DNA of 59,204 nucleotides from Verrucomicrobiota bacterium (lineage in GTDB: Bacteria; Verrucomicrobiota; Lentisphaeria; Oligosphaerales; Oligosphaeraceae): contig JAGVUR010000189.1 in the NCBI GenBank assembly GCA_019136135.1, positions 1-59,204 of the forward strand, read 5' to 3'. A program made the position numbers and the translations under genes. Under the pieces are notes generated by a model, which made no database searches, was not told where the DNA came from, and worked only from the letters and a program-made list of their open reading frames with translations. Shown here piece by piece: positions 16,866-26,236 of the stretch (position 1 is its first letter; the number at the start of each line of letters is the position of its first letter).

Positions 16866-19160
16866 TTATTTTGCCGCGGGTGCTGCAGGTGCCGCAGGTG
16901 CGGGTGCAGGTGCCGCAGGCGCTTCGGCGGGGGGTGCTGGATCGACGGGAGGCGTGGGAGCTTGTTGGACTTCTTGCGCGGCGGCCTGTTCGGCTTTGGC
17001 GGCCTTGTAGCGTGAGTAGATTCGTTTTCCTGTGTAGCCGATGATGGCGATGAGCAGGATAATTATCAAGTACCTGAGCACTTTGCGCTTTGGTGTGCCG
17101 ATGGCATCCTTGGGATATTTGCCGAAGTTGGTGAATTGTCCCCTAAGCTTGGCGGTCAGTCTCATTCTTAGGTTGATGGCCCAGCCGGAACCTTCTAGGA
17201 CAGTCGAGAGATCCTGCTTGTTGAGCTTGATGATGGCAAGGATGCTGACGGGGAGCATCAGGATCAGGATGGCGCAGACGATGGTGATGATGATTTGCAA
17301 GCCAGTCATTCCCGCCAGAGTCTTGGATATGAAGGCGAAAGCAGAACCCAAGGCTGCGATAGCCACGGAAACACCGAGGAACATGCCGCTCTTGTCACCG
17401 GGTTTGGCACCGGCGGCGTCTGGAGCAGGGGCAGGCGCCGCCGGAGGGGCGGGCGCAGCGCCGGGAGCAGGAGGCGTGATTGCTTTCGTGAAGTCAGCCT
17501 GAAGCTTCTTTTCCGCCGAGCCTGACCAGGCCTCAATCTTGCCTTCGACAATGTTCCAGAGCTTGGAGAAGGGGGCGAAAAGGGCTTCGCTGACGCAGAT
17601 GGGATTGGTGATGATCTGGACGATCTTGGCGTCGTATTCCTTGCCGTCCAAGTCGAAGAAGACACCTCGCTTCCCAACTGCCAAGTTGCCCTGCGTACCG
17701 AAGGTGACCGGGACGACGACATTGATTTTCCCCGCCGCCCCCTTGTCGATTTCAGCGTAGAGAAGACAAAGGAGCGAGGTTTTTGCTATCGCCATATGGG
17801 CGGGGACGGCGTCGACCGCGAAGGAGACATTGAACCAACGCCCGTCAATGACCAGCTCTCCGCATTCGAAGAGCGCGTTTGTGTTCCCGTCATAGAGTTC
17901 CGGGAACGAGACGAAGTTGTTGACGATTCTGAGGAGCGAAGCCCTGAGCAGCAGGAGTTTTTCGACTTCCTTTGCAGCCTTTACGGTTTCTGCGACTGCC
18001 TTGTCCGCATTGAGCAGTTCCTGTGTTTCTGCGGCCAGGCTGGTGTTGTCGAGGTATGCCTGGAGCTTGTCCACCGGAATTTTTTCTACGCTAGCGCCTT
18101 TTTTAGCTGCCAGATAGGCTTCGTAGGGTGCGAATGTGGCTCTGATTTTTGCCCAGTCCTGCCTTGAGATTTCGGTGAGACCGTCTCCGAGGATTGGCTT
18201 GACGAGTTTGTCGATGACCTGTTGCCACCATCCCTTGTAGAGCGGATTGATTTTATTGGCGTCGAGAGTGAGCTTTGCCTCTTTTACGGGTTCTGAGAAT
18301 GGCAGCCCATTGATGTAGGCGACGACCTCTTCCTGTTTGGCCGGGTCGAAGGCTGCGGCCTTGTTGTCCGGTCCGAGTGCCTGCTGGACAAGCCTTTGGT
18401 CGAAAGCCAGCAAATCGCAGAGCTTGAAGAAATTATCAACGAGGGTTGCGTGTTGCTGCGAGAGTGCGGATAGTGCCGGTGTATCTGGTCCGAAAGGCAT
18501 CAGGTCGGTCTTGTCTTGCCCTTCCGGGATTTCCCCTTGTTTTTTCCATGCGAGGTATTCCTTTGCTGCTGCGAGGAAATCATTGAAGTTTTTTTCGGAA
18601 GCGCCCTGTGTCCCGTCCAGGTCGGGGGTTCCACCTGTAGCGGCGATTGTATCGGTAATCAGGTTTTTAATGTTGTCATTGGCCTCTGGCTTGATGATGT
18701 TTGGTCCTGCCGCGGCAAGGCTCAGGACGCCATCTCCGTTGAGAGGGCGTTTTGCGACTGTGTCGAGGAAATTCCTGATTTGCTGGAGCGTGATCGCTTC
18801 TTTGTTTTCGGCTTTCAGTTCAGCGAGGATATAGTTTGCCGAGTTGACGAGTGCCTTTCCCACGGGAGTTGAGGCGTCGATGTCCTTCAGTTGCAGGCTT
18901 CCGTTAAACTCTTTGGTGATCTCGTCATGTTTTGGCAGTTGCGCGAGGAGCCATCTGATCGCGTCCTTGAGTGCGTTGGATGTAATTCTTCCTGTTGCGG
19001 CGGGGTCAAGGATTTTAATGAGTTCAGGATCGGCCCTGAAGGCGTTTGCCGGTGCCGAGGTTGCCCCCCAGAGGGCTTCGTCGAGGACGAGTACATCTTC
19101 CAGGTCCTTGCCTGTGTTGATGACCATTTGGTAGGTTTTGCCAACCCTTGTGAATTCCAT
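16866..19160 (-). CDS. Large membrane-anchored protein of unknown function
   Basis: A 764-residue protein that I do not recognise. The first ~540 residues look soluble and mostly helical, with no signal peptide. A short Ala/Pro linker (about 570-595) follows, then hydrophobic segments at about 600-625 (FLGVSVAIAALGSAFAF), 630-655 (IIITIVCAILILMLPVSIL) and 700-718 (YLIIILLIAIIGYTG). The end is a 40-residue Ala/Pro-rich tail. The topology suggests a cytoplasmic body held at the inner membrane. The region FECGELVIDGRWFNVSF followed by NVVVPVTFGTQGNLAVGKRGVFFDLDGKEYDAK looks like a compact beta domain. The neighbour on the same strand, upstream, is a beta-CASP nuclease, 53 bp away. Ribosome site weak. 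Could belong to a lineage-specific family. Confidence 0.75.
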   Translation of the reverse strand: MEFTRVGKTYQMVINTGKDLEDVLVLDEALWGATSAPANAFRADPELIKILDPAATGRITSNALKDAIRWLLAQLPKHDEITKEFNGSLQLKDIDASTPVGKALVNSANYILAELKAENKEAITLQQIRNFLDTVAKRPLNGDGVLSLAAAGPNIIKPEANDNIKNLITDTIAATGGTPDLDGTQGASEKNFNDFLAAAKEYLAWKKQGEIPEGQDKTDLMPFGPDTPALSALSQQHATLVDNFFKLCDLLAFDQRLVQQALGPDNKAAAFDPAKQEEVVAYINGLPFSEPVKEAKLTLDANKINPLYKGWWQQVIDKLVKPILGDGLTEISRQDWAKIRATFAPYEAYLAAKKGASVEKIPVDKLQAYLDNTSLAAETQELLNADKAVAETVKAAKEVEKLLLLRASLLRIVNNFVSFPELYDGNTNALFECGELVIDGRWFNVSFAVDAVPAHMAIAKTSLLCLLYAEIDKGAAGKINVVVPVTFGTQGNLAVGKRGVFFDLDGKEYDAKIVQIITNPICVSEALFAPFSKLWNIVEGKIEAWSGSAEKKLQADFTKAITPPAPGAAPAPPAAPAPAPDAAGAKPGDKSGMFLGVSVAIAALGSAFAFISKTLAGMTGLQIIITIVCAILILMLPVSILAIIKLNKQDLSTVLEGSGWAINLRMRLTAKLRGQFTNFGKYPKDAIGTPKRKVLRYLIIILLIAIIGYTGKRIYSRYKAAKAEQAAAQEVQQAPTPPVDPAPPAEAPAAPAPAPAAPAAPAAK

Positions 19161-19213
19161 AGTCTTTGCCTGTGTTTTGTTTTGTATTTAAAAGGTTTTA
19201 AGAAAAGTTCGTA

Positions 19214-20614
19214 TTAACCGAGTTCCGCCACATGCTTGTATTCTGGTACCGATGTAGGGCATCCGAACGTATTTGCCACTTGCTCGGAAAAGGCATTGGC
19301 GGCATTGATTTCACCATGGGTGACGAAAACGTGCCTTGGCTTCGTGTTGTTCGTCGCAAGCCATGTGACCAGCTCGTCCTTGTCGGCATGTGCCGAGAAT
19401 CCTGATATCCGTTCGATTCGTGCCCTGACATTGAAATACTGGCCCAGGATACGGACTTTTTGACTTCCATCAACGATTTGCCGCCCCAAGGTGCCTTCCG
19501 CCTGGTATCCAACGAAGAGGATCGTGTTGCTTCGATCCTCGATATTGTGAACAAGATGGTGCTTGATTCGACCGCCGGTGCACATTCCCGACCCTGCTAT
19601 GACGATTGCGGAACCCTTGATGTGGTTGATGGTCTTGGATTCGGCTTGCGTACGCACCATTGTCAAGCCCGGCAGGCGCATTTTCCTGACGAGTGAAGTG
19701 GTTTCCTTGTCGAAGAGATACTGGTGTCTCCTGAAGACGTCCGTGACTCTTATCGCCATCGGGCTGTCGATGAACGTCCTCAAGTGTGGGATGGCGTCAT
19801 CTTTGAGGAGCTGTGCGAGGAAGTAGATGAGTTCCTGGGTTCGCTCGATGGCGAAGGATGGAATGATGATATTGCCTTTTCGCCTAGCTGTTTCGTTGAT
19901 GATTTTAGCGAGTTGAGTCGGGATGTCTTCTTGTGGTCCGTGCGTCCTGTCGCCATATGTCGATTCGCAGACGACATAGTCGGCTTGTTCGATGGGGCTT
20001 GGGTCTCTGAGGATCGGCATGTCGCTGCGGCCCATGTCTCCCGAGAAGACTATGGTTCTGGTTTCATCTCCGATTGCGATGGTGAATCTGAGGAATGCCG
20101 CCCCCAATATGTGAGCCGCGCCAACGAATTCGACGGTTAGCCCTGAAGCAAGTTGGAAGGGTTGATGGAATTCGCAGGGACTCAGGAGCGGCTTGACCGC
20201 CATCGCCTCGTCAGTGGTGTAGAGCGGAACGACTGGATGTGGTCCGACTCGCCCCTCCTTTTCGTGTCTTTTGCGTTTGAATTCCGCGTCTTCTTCGTTG
20301 ATCTTTGCGCTGTCAAGCAGGACGATTTGCACGATGTCCACTGTTGCCTTGGTTGCGTAGATGGGGCCATTGAATCCTTGCTTGACGAGTCTTGGAAGGA
20401 GTCCGCAGTGGTCGAGGTGGGCGTGGGTGAGCACGACGGCGTCAATTTCCGCAGGCTCGACTTGGAAAGAACCCCAGTTCCTGTCTTTTAACCCGCGTTC
20501 TTGGTAGAGTCCGCAATCAATGAGGATTTTCTTTCCGCAGGCTTCCAGGACGTATTGGGATCCCGTGACGTTTTGTGCGGCACCGTAGAATCCGAGTTTT
20601 GCGAAGGTTGTCAT
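19214..20614 (-). CDS. Beta-CASP metallo-beta-lactamase-fold ribonuclease
   Basis: A 466-residue cytoplasmic protein of the CPSF73/Ysh1-like family that cuts or trims RNA with two zinc ions. The MBL signature THAHLDHCG supplies H64, H66, D68 and H69. Later motifs are AHILGAAFL, the aspartate in VFSGDMGR, the beta-CASP block with PSFAIERTQELIY, GSGMCTGGRIKHHL, FSAHADKDEL and VTHGE. Length matches the usual ~450-470. GGAAAG lies just before ATG 20614. It is followed on the same strand by the unknown membrane protein. RNA is the expected substrate from the family; the specific target is not visible. Confidence 0.92.
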   Translation of the reverse strand: MTTFAKLGFYGAAQNVTGSQYVLEACGKKILIDCGLYQERGLKDRNWGSFQVEPAEIDAVVLTHAHLDHCGLLPRLVKQGFNGPIYATKATVDIVQIVLLDSAKINEEDAEFKRKRHEKEGRVGPHPVVPLYTTDEAMAVKPLLSPCEFHQPFQLASGLTVEFVGAAHILGAAFLRFTIAIGDETRTIVFSGDMGRSDMPILRDPSPIEQADYVVCESTYGDRTHGPQEDIPTQLAKIINETARRKGNIIIPSFAIERTQELIYFLAQLLKDDAIPHLRTFIDSPMAIRVTDVFRRHQYLFDKETTSLVRKMRLPGLTMVRTQAESKTINHIKGSAIVIAGSGMCTGGRIKHHLVHNIEDRSNTILFVGYQAEGTLGRQIVDGSQKVRILGQYFNVRARIERISGFSAHADKDELVTWLATNNTKPRHVFVTHGEINAANAFSEQVANTFGCPTSVPEYKHVAELG

Positions 20615-20656
20615 CGGTTCTTTCCTTGATTTTTTGATTATGATTAATTATGGCTT

Positions 20657-21742
20657 TCAATCCATTTTTGCACCCAGGAAGCCTTGGTGGTAGAGGACGG
20701 GTTCGTACCCATTGTCGGTTAGGAACTTGATTGCCGTATCAAGTCTTTGTTCGTGGTCTGGAATGAAGTTTCTGTAGAATGGCCAGAAGTACTGTTCGTG
20801 GGTCAGGAGGTCGATGACTTCTGCGTTTTCAGGCGAGCTGATTTCCCGTTGCAGTTTCGGCACAATGTCCTCGATCTTAGTCGTGTTGACGACACAGGCA
20901 ATTCTTGAGAACACGACGTTTGAGGGATAGTGGACGAGGAGCCTGTTGTGTTCGAGGAAGGAGCATCTAGGTTCGTCCAGTCCGAAGCTGACGTCATACC
21001 GTTCGGAAGTTTTTGAGAAGTATCCGGAGAGGACTCTGATTCCTCGCTTATAGAGTTGCGGGAGTGTTCTCGGCAGGATTTCGCCCCAGTGTATGATCGT
21101 CGGCATTGCCCATGTGTCTTCTCCTGCGAAGCGGTGGATTTGCTCCTGTACCAGGTCCAGGTCGGCGATGATTTTTTCCGCTGAAGCGTACTGGTATGGC
21201 CTGTCCGGGAATTCGTTGTAGGCATGCCAGGTCAGCTTGAGCCAATCGGCATTGTCGAGGAATTGCTGTTTCCAGTCCTCCGGCATTTGCGTTAGGTTGA
21301 AGTCTCCTTCCGGCGTTTCGAAAAAGCAGTTGACCGAGAATTTTGTGTTGTACTTGTCGTTCATCCTTTTCAGGATTGCGAGGTAGAGGTTGTCGAAGAT
21401 CGACTTCGGCTTGTTTTGCACCAGGTCTCTGAGGAAGAACGAGTTGTCGTCGATTGCGAAACGATATCTTTTAAAGGAGTACTTGTCCCATCTTGCCGTG
21501 ATATTGTGCTGTATCGTGCCGAATTGGTTGTCTTGGATTGCGACGATCGGGTTGTCGAACGCATTGAGCGTGACATCGGCATGGAATTCTTTTCCGTATC
21601 TATTGGCCTTGACTCCGTTGACGACGACGTTTCCCGGGAGGTCTGCGATGCCTTTGACGGTGATCGTTATGCCGCCTTTGTTTTGTGTTCCATGCCTGTG
21701 GTTGAGTACGGCGCCATTGAAAGGGTACGTGATTTGGAGCAT
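20657..21742 (-). CDS. Polysaccharide-deacetylase-like (NodB-fold) protein
   Basis: A 361-residue protein without signal peptide. The first ~85 residues form an Ig-like strand-rich domain with YPFNGAVLNHRHG. From residue 90 a NodB-like barrel begins: YRFAIDDN gives the DD motif (98-99), LTWHAYNEFPDRPY supplies the histidine region (173), and LLTHEQYF the last metal or catalytic histidine. These motifs are spaced as in deacetylase-fold enzymes but are divergent, so deacetylation of a glycan is inferred, not shown. It precedes the beta-CASP gene on the same strand with a 42-bp gap and diverges from a Gfo-like gene. The ribosome site before ATG 21742 is weak. Confidence 0.7.
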   Translation of the reverse strand: MLQITYPFNGAVLNHRHGTQNKGGITITVKGIADLPGNVVVNGVKANRYGKEFHADVTLNAFDNPIVAIQDNQFGTIQHNITARWDKYSFKRYRFAIDDNSFFLRDLVQNKPKSIFDNLYLAILKRMNDKYNTKFSVNCFFETPEGDFNLTQMPEDWKQQFLDNADWLKLTWHAYNEFPDRPYQYASAEKIIADLDLVQEQIHRFAGEDTWAMPTIIHWGEILPRTLPQLYKRGIRVLSGYFSKTSERYDVSFGLDEPRCSFLEHNRLLVHYPSNVVFSRIACVVNTTKIEDIVPKLQREISSPENAEVIDLLTHEQYFWPFYRNFIPDHEQRLDTAIKFLTDNGYEPVLYHQGFLGAKMD

Positions 21743-21890
21743 AGTCAGTGGAATCCCCGATTTTTTTAATGAAAAAAGGTGCGAAAAAGTCTTGATGGCT
21801 TACTTTATGTATTTCAGAATAAAAATCAAATTGTTATTTTGTAATAAGGCGCGATTTGTTGAATTGGTTTTTATAATTCAGGAGTAGGCA

Positions 21891-23117
21891 ATGGACAGGG
21901 TAAGAATCGGAGTCGTTGGCGTAAGCGGTCGCGGTCGTGGTTTGATGGGCTTGCTTTTGGGGATGCCTGATGTTGAGGTTGTCGGCGTGTCTGATTTGTA
22001 TGCAGACCGTCTTGCCCAGGCGCGCAATGATGTGATTGAGAAGAGGGGCAATACTCCCTTGGCGTGCAGCGATTTCCGTGAATTACTTGACCTGAAGGAC
22101 TTGGACGCGATCTTGACTGCTTCGTCCTGGACGGCCCATGCGGAGATATGCCTTGCCTCGATGGAAGCCGGCAAGTACGTTGCCACTGAAGTTGGCGGCG
22201 CCACGTCAATCGAGCAATGCTGGGAGCTGGTCCGTGTCAGCGAACGCACGAAGGTTCCGTGCATGCTTCTGGAGAACTGTTGCTACGGTCGCGAAGAGTT
22301 GACGATCTTCAACATGGTCAAGCAAGGGATGTTCGGCGAATTGGTCCATGCGGAAGGCGGCTACGAACACGACTTGCGTGATGAAATCAGCAATGGACGT
22401 GAAAATCGGCACTATCGGTTGGCGAACTACTCGAACCGAAACGGCGAAGTTTACCCCACCCACGAACTGGGGCCCATTGCCAAATGCTTGGGCATCAATA
22501 GGGGGAACCGCATGGTCAGCCTGACCTCCACCGCATCCAAGGCACGAGGCCTGCACGCTTGGATCGAAAAGAACAGGGGACCGCAATACGATCTCTACAA
22601 CAGGCAGTTCACGATGGGCGACGTGATAACGACCGTCATCAAGTGCGCACACGGCGAAACGATCGTCCTCACGCACGATACGACTCTCCCAAGACCCTAT
22701 AGCCGGGGAAATCGCATCCAAGGAACCAAGGGAATCTGGATGGAAGACAAGTACGGAGTCTACTTCGATGGCGTCAGCCCAACCCCCCATGCCTGGGAAA
22801 GCCTGAACAACTACTATGAAAAGTACGAGCACCCGCTCTGGAAGTGGTATCGCTCCGAAGGCGTCAAGGGAGGACACGGCGGCATGGACTACCTCGTTCT
22901 GAGGGCGTTCGTCGAAGCCGTCAAGGCAGGAACACAAACGCCGATCGACGTCTATGACACGGCGGCATGGATGGCAGTCACCTGCCTGAGCGAAGATTCG
23001 ATCGCAATGGGATCCGCACCAGTGGCAGTCCCGGACTTCACAAACGGAAAGTGGTTCCAGAGGGAACCGCCCGTCCTCGGCAAGTACTGCCTGGATGAAG
23101 TTTGCCCGGCAGAATGA
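21891..23117 (+). CDS. Gfo/Idh/MocA-like protein lacking the EKP lysine
   Basis: A 408-residue protein whose N-terminus RIGVVGVSGRGRG matches the family's nucleotide-binding loop. The place of EKP is taken by KYVATEVGGATS, so the catalytic lysine is absent; MLLENCCYGREELTIFNMVKQG and VYPTHELGPIAKCLGINRG follow, features shared with GH109-like and related Gfo proteins that use NAD differently. ATG 21891 has AGGAG 7 nt upstream. The first ~450 bp use G/T-rich codons (TTG, GGT, GTT), whereas from about 22400 the same frame uses A/C-rich codons (CTC, GGA, CCA), an abrupt change within one gene. It is transcribed away from the deacetylase-like gene and toward pgk. Confidence 0.87.
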   Translation: MDRVRIGVVGVSGRGRGLMGLLLGMPDVEVVGVSDLYADRLAQARNDVIEKRGNTPLACSDFRELLDLKDLDAILTASSWTAHAEICLASMEAGKYVATEVGGATSIEQCWELVRVSERTKVPCMLLENCCYGREELTIFNMVKQGMFGELVHAEGGYEHDLRDEISNGRENRHYRLANYSNRNGEVYPTHELGPIAKCLGINRGNRMVSLTSTASKARGLHAWIEKNRGPQYDLYNRQFTMGDVITTVIKCAHGETIVLTHDTTLPRPYSRGNRIQGTKGIWMEDKYGVYFDGVSPTPHAWESLNNYYEKYEHPLWKWYRSEGVKGGHGGMDYLVLRAFVEAVKAGTQTPIDVYDTAAWMAVTCLSEDSIAMGSAPVAVPDFTNGKWFQREPPVLGKYCLDEVCPAE

Positions 23118-23223
23118 CAAAACTGGAAAAATGATGACAAAAGCGTTATATTAAACTCCGACTTTAATTTAGATATTTTTATATCTAGTTTGATATTGTG
23201 TTAGTCATTTGATGGAGAAAACA

Positions 23224-24483
23224 ATGAACAAGAAGACAGTTAAGGACATTTGCGTTAAAGGCAAGAAAGTCGTTATGCGCGTTGACTTCAACGTTCCGCT
23301 GAACGATCAGCAGCAGATTACTGACGATACTCGAATTCTTGCTGCCTTGCCGACGATCAAGTATGTTTTGGAGCAGGGCGCCGCTTTGGTTTTGATGAGC
23401 CATCTTGGCCGTCCATCCGGCAAGGGCTACGAGAAGGAATTCAGCTTGAAGCCCGTAGCGGACTACTTGGCGACGAAGCTGGGCAAGCCGGTTGCGTTCG
23501 CCGCCGATTGCCAGAAGGCCGATGCGGAAGTTGCCGCCTTGAAGCCTGGCCAGGTCCTGATGCTGGAGAATACCCGCTTCTATGCCGCCGAAGAAGGCAA
23601 GGCGAAGCAGAAAGAAGGCATGAGCGACGAAGAGTATGCGGTAAAGAAGGCCGAGATGAAGAAAGCGAAGGCGGCGATGGCAGAGAAGTTGGCCAGCTAT
23701 GGCGAAGTCTACGTGAACGACGCGTTCGGTACGGCACATCGCGACCACGCCTCCACGGCTTCGATCTGCAAGTACATGAAGGCGAAGGGCGGCCCTTGCG
23801 TTGCCGGTTTCCTGATGCAGAAGGAATTGGATTATCTCGGCAATGCCGTCGAGAATCCCAAGCGTCCGTTTGTTGCGATCATCGGCGGCGCAAAGGTCTC
23901 CGGCAAGCTGGAAGTGCTCGGCAGCCTGATGAAGAAGGTCAACACGATCCTGATCGGCGGCGGAATGGCCTACACGTTCCTGAAGGCCAAGGGCCATGAC
24001 ATCGGCAAGTCCCTCTGCGAAGACGAGTTGCTCGATACGGCAAAAGAGACCCTCGCTGCGGCAAAGGCCGCAGGCGTCAAATTCATGCTCCCGGTGGACA
24101 ATATCGCCGCAGATGCCTTTGACAACGATGCCAAGACGCAGACTGTCGGCAATGACATTCCTGCCGGTTGGATGGCTCTTGATATCGGTCCGAAGACGGT
24201 TGAGGCCTATGCGGCCGAGATCGCAGGTGCGAAGACGATCGTCTGGAATGGTCCGATGGGCTGCTTTGAGATGCCCAAGTTTGCCGGCGGCACGATGGGA
24301 GTCTGCAAAGCTGTTGCGGCCAGCGGCGCCGTCAGCATCATCGGTGGTGGCGATTCTGTCAGCGCCGTGAACCAGAGCGGTCTCGCCGACAAGATGTCGC
24401 ACATTTCGACTGGTGGTGGCGCAAGCCTTGAGTTCCTGGAAGGCAAGGTTCTTCCCGGATGCGATGCATTGGACGACAAGTAA
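23224..24483 (+). CDS. pgk: Phosphoglycerate kinase
   Basis: A 419-residue cytoplasmic glycolytic enzyme that transfers phosphate between 1,3-bisphosphoglycerate and ADP. Diagnostic blocks are [12 protein letters not shown] at the N-terminus, [53 protein letters not shown] and the C-terminal [10 protein letters not shown] Lys/Glu/Ala-rich insertion of about 20 residues sits between LENTRFY and the VNDAFG block; similar insertions occur in other phyla. ATG 23224 has GGAG at 23214-23217; earlier in-frame TTG/ATG starts overlap that site. tpiA follows 88 bp downstream and is probably cotranscribed. Confidence 0.97.
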   Translation: MNKKTVKDICVKGKKVVMRVDFNVPLNDQQQITDDTRILAALPTIKYVLEQGAALVLMSHLGRPSGKGYEKEFSLKPVADYLATKLGKPVAFAADCQKADAEVAALKPGQVLMLENTRFYAAEEGKAKQKEGMSDEEYAVKKAEMKKAKAAMAEKLASYGEVYVNDAFGTAHRDHASTASICKYMKAKGGPCVAGFLMQKELDYLGNAVENPKRPFVAIIGGAKVSGKLEVLGSLMKKVNTILIGGGMAYTFLKAKGHDIGKSLCEDELLDTAKETLAAAKAAGVKFMLPVDNIAADAFDNDAKTQTVGNDIPAGWMALDIGPKTVEAYAAEIAGAKTIVWNGPMGCFEMPKFAGGTMGVCKAVAASGAVSIIGGGDSVSAVNQSGLADKMSHISTGGGASLEFLEGKVLPGCDALDDK

Positions 24484-24506
24484 TTTGAGTTGCTTTTGGC
24501 GAAAGT

Positions 24507-24536
24507 CGGATGGCGTTCGAAGTCGTTCGCCATCCG
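24507..24536 (+). other. Intergenic hairpin between pgk and tpiA
   Basis: A 9-bp perfect stem CGGATGGCG/CGCCATCCG (24507-24515 with 24528-24536) lies in the 88-bp gap. There is no T-run, so partial attenuation or mRNA processing between the two glycolytic genes is more likely than full termination. Confidence 0.5.
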
Positions 24537-24571
24537 CAAGCCTTGAATCAAACTAGAATTTGGAGACCGAG

Positions 24572-25348
24572 ATGTCAAGAAGATACATGATTGCTGGCAA
24601 TTGGAAGATGAACAACACGGCCGCCGAAGGCGTTGCGTTGATCAAGGATTTGAAGGCGCAATGCGGTGGCTGCTGCTGCCAGAACGAGAAAGCCCCCGAA
24701 GTCGTTGTCTGCCCCACGTTCACGACGTTGAGCGCCGTAGTTGCCGAAGCATCCGGAACCGCGTTGAAGGTCGGCGCACAGAATATCCACTGGGCTGAAA
24801 ATGGCGCCTACACGGGCGAAATCAGCGGTGCAATGCTGAAAGAAACCGGCGTGACCCATGTGATTATCGGCCACAGCGAGCGTCGCCAGTACTTTGGCGA
24901 GACGGATGAGACAGTCAACAAGCGCACGAAGGCCGCTTTGAAGCATGGTCTTGTGGCGATTGTCTGCATTGGCGAGACGCTGGAAGAGCGTGCAAGCGAC
25001 AAGACCGAAGCCGTTGTCGAACGTCAGGTTCGCGCTGCCTTGGCGGATGTGACTGCCGACGACATGAAGAATGTCGTTTTGGCCTACGAACCCGTGTGGG
25101 CGATCGGCACCGGCATGGTCGCCACTGACGAGCAAGCCCAGGCCGTTCACGCCTTTGTCCGCAACCTTCTGAAGTCGATGTTCAAGTGCCCCTGCGTGGC
25201 GGAGAACACCCGTATCCTTTATGGCGGCAGCATGAAGCCGGGCAATGCGGCTGGCCTGCTTGCCCAACCCGATATCGACGGCGGCCTGATCGGCGGCGCT
25301 TCATTGAAGGCGGCCGACTTCCTGGGAATCGTCAAGTGCGCGCTGTAA
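24572..25348 (+). CDS. tpiA: Triose-phosphate isomerase
   Basis: A 258-residue TIM barrel that interconverts dihydroxyacetone phosphate and glyceraldehyde 3-phosphate. The motifs are complete: AGNWKMN (substrate lysine K12), the catalytic histidine in IIGHSERR (H101), the catalytic glutamate in [11 protein letters not shown] (E173) and the phosphate-binding [13 protein letters not shown] cysteine cluster CGGCCC at residues 31-36 is unusual for the family but lies away from these motifs. ATG 24572 has GGAG at 24562-24565. It is the second gene of a pgk-tpiA unit. Confidence 0.97.
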   Translation: MSRRYMIAGNWKMNNTAAEGVALIKDLKAQCGGCCCQNEKAPEVVVCPTFTTLSAVVAEASGTALKVGAQNIHWAENGAYTGEISGAMLKETGVTHVIIGHSERRQYFGETDETVNKRTKAALKHGLVAIVCIGETLEERASDKTEAVVERQVRAALADVTADDMKNVVLAYEPVWAIGTGMVATDEQAQAVHAFVRNLLKSMFKCPCVAENTRILYGGSMKPGNAAGLLAQPDIDGGLIGGASLKAADFLGIVKCAL

Positions 25349-25389
25349 TCAGGGGAGTCGTGACGCGCAAGGCACCGTAGCAATTCCTT

Positions 25390-25428
25390 AGGGCAGGGCG
25401 GAAAGGCATCGCTTTTTCGTCCTGTCTT
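25390..25428 (+). terminator. Probable transcript end after tpiA
   Basis: A 15-bp stem with several G-U pairs (25390-25404 with 25414-25428) closes the loop region GGCATCGC. A short T-run lies inside the 3' arm rather than after it, so this is a weak terminator call. It is 40 bp past the tpiA stop and just before the palindromic repeat element. Confidence 0.45.
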
Positions 25429-25432
25429 CGTT

Positions 25433-25591
25433 TAGGAGGCGTTCAAAAATTAAGGCAACAGTTACGGAATTGTTTTGAGCTGTTTTTCCCCTGCCCTGGA
25501 AAGAGCGTATGCGCATACGCGACTGACAGGACGGGGGAAAGGCGGCCAAAAGAAACCGGAAATGTAAACTTAATTTTTGAACGGCTCCTTA
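25433..25591. repeat. Palindromic MITE-like element, full copy 1
   Basis: About 159 bp with near-identical terminal inverted repeats: AGGAGGCGTTCAAAAATTAA at the left and the complement of AGGAGCCGTTCAAAAATTAA at the right. The two arms are similar along their whole length and meet at the perfect palindrome GCGTATGCGCATACGC. The RNA would fold into one long imperfect hairpin. No reading frame is inside. A second full copy in opposite orientation is at 57257-57414, and an exact half copy at 42755-42832. Possible 3-bp TTA flank duplication, not certain. Confidence 0.85.
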
Positions 25592-25658
25592 GGAACCACT
25601 TGAAGTTTTTTCTCAATTTGATGGAACCCGAATTGGTTTGACTTGTCCAAATTGACGT

Positions 25659-26234
25659 ATGATAGACGATCGTGAACTAGTTGAGCGTTTCCAACGCGGC
25701 GATGAGAGTGCCTTTGACGCCTTGGTGCGGCGGCATTCGGGTCGCGCCTATGCAATTGCATATGGACTCCTTGGCAATCGCGAGGACGCAGAGGAAGTTG
25801 CTCAAGACGTGTTCATTAGAGTTTATCGCGCCCTGGATAAGTTTCGCGGCGATTCCGAGTTCAGTACATGGATGTATAGAATCGCCACGAATCTTGCAAA
25901 AAACAAGTATCGTTGGAACAAGAGCCGCGGAAGCAAGGTGACCGACAGCCTTCAGGCGCCCATAGACGGGACCGATGGCAACGACGCCCTCTACCGCGAA
26001 GTGTCAGATGACCGAATGACTCCCGACGAGGCGCTCCAGGTTGCGGAGTTGGAAAGGCGGACGCGCGAAGAAATGGAAAAGTTGCCCGATGTGTACCGAG
26101 AAGCTCTGATGCTGCGTAATGTCAAGGGATTGAGTTACGAGGAAATTGCAGAGTTGCTTGGATGCAAGATCGGAACTGTCAAGTCGCGAATCAATCGGGC
26201 ACGTGAAGAATTGCGAATCAAATTGGGAGTTTAA
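25659..26234 (+). CDS. ECF-type RNA polymerase sigma factor
   Basis: A 191-residue sigma factor of the RpoE-like ECF group. Region 2 has ELVERFQRGDESAFDALVRR, the -10 recognition block DAEEVAQDVFIRVYRALDKFRG and FSTWMYRIATNLAKNKYR. Region 4 has LPDVYREALMLRNVKGLSYEEIAELLGCKIGTVKSRINRAREEL, a complete helix-turn-helix for the -35 element. It directs polymerase to a small stress or envelope regulon. The next gene, separated by 2 bp, is a zinc anti-sigma factor, so release from that partner should control it. No clear Shine-Dalgarno precedes ATG 25659. The palindromic repeat element ends 67 bp upstream. Confidence 0.95.
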   Translation: MIDDRELVERFQRGDESAFDALVRRHSGRAYAIAYGLLGNREDAEEVAQDVFIRVYRALDKFRGDSEFSTWMYRIATNLAKNKYRWNKSRGSKVTDSLQAPIDGTDGNDALYREVSDDRMTPDEALQVAELERRTREEMEKLPDVYREALMLRNVKGLSYEEIAELLGCKIGTVKSRINRAREELRIKLGV

Positions 26235-26236
26235 CG

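Noticed and set aside
22206..23120. 304-residue frame antisense to the Gfo-like gene
   Set aside because: Shadow of a well-supported plus-strand gene, with no ribosome site or recognisable domain.
23584..23700. Lys/Glu-rich insertion in phosphoglycerate kinase as a novel feature
   Set aside because: Comparable insertions at this place are known in pgk of other phyla, and all catalytic motifs are intact.
23185..24402. 405-residue frame antisense to pgk
   Set aside because: It mirrors pgk codon structure; pgk is beyond doubt and the antisense protein has no family features.
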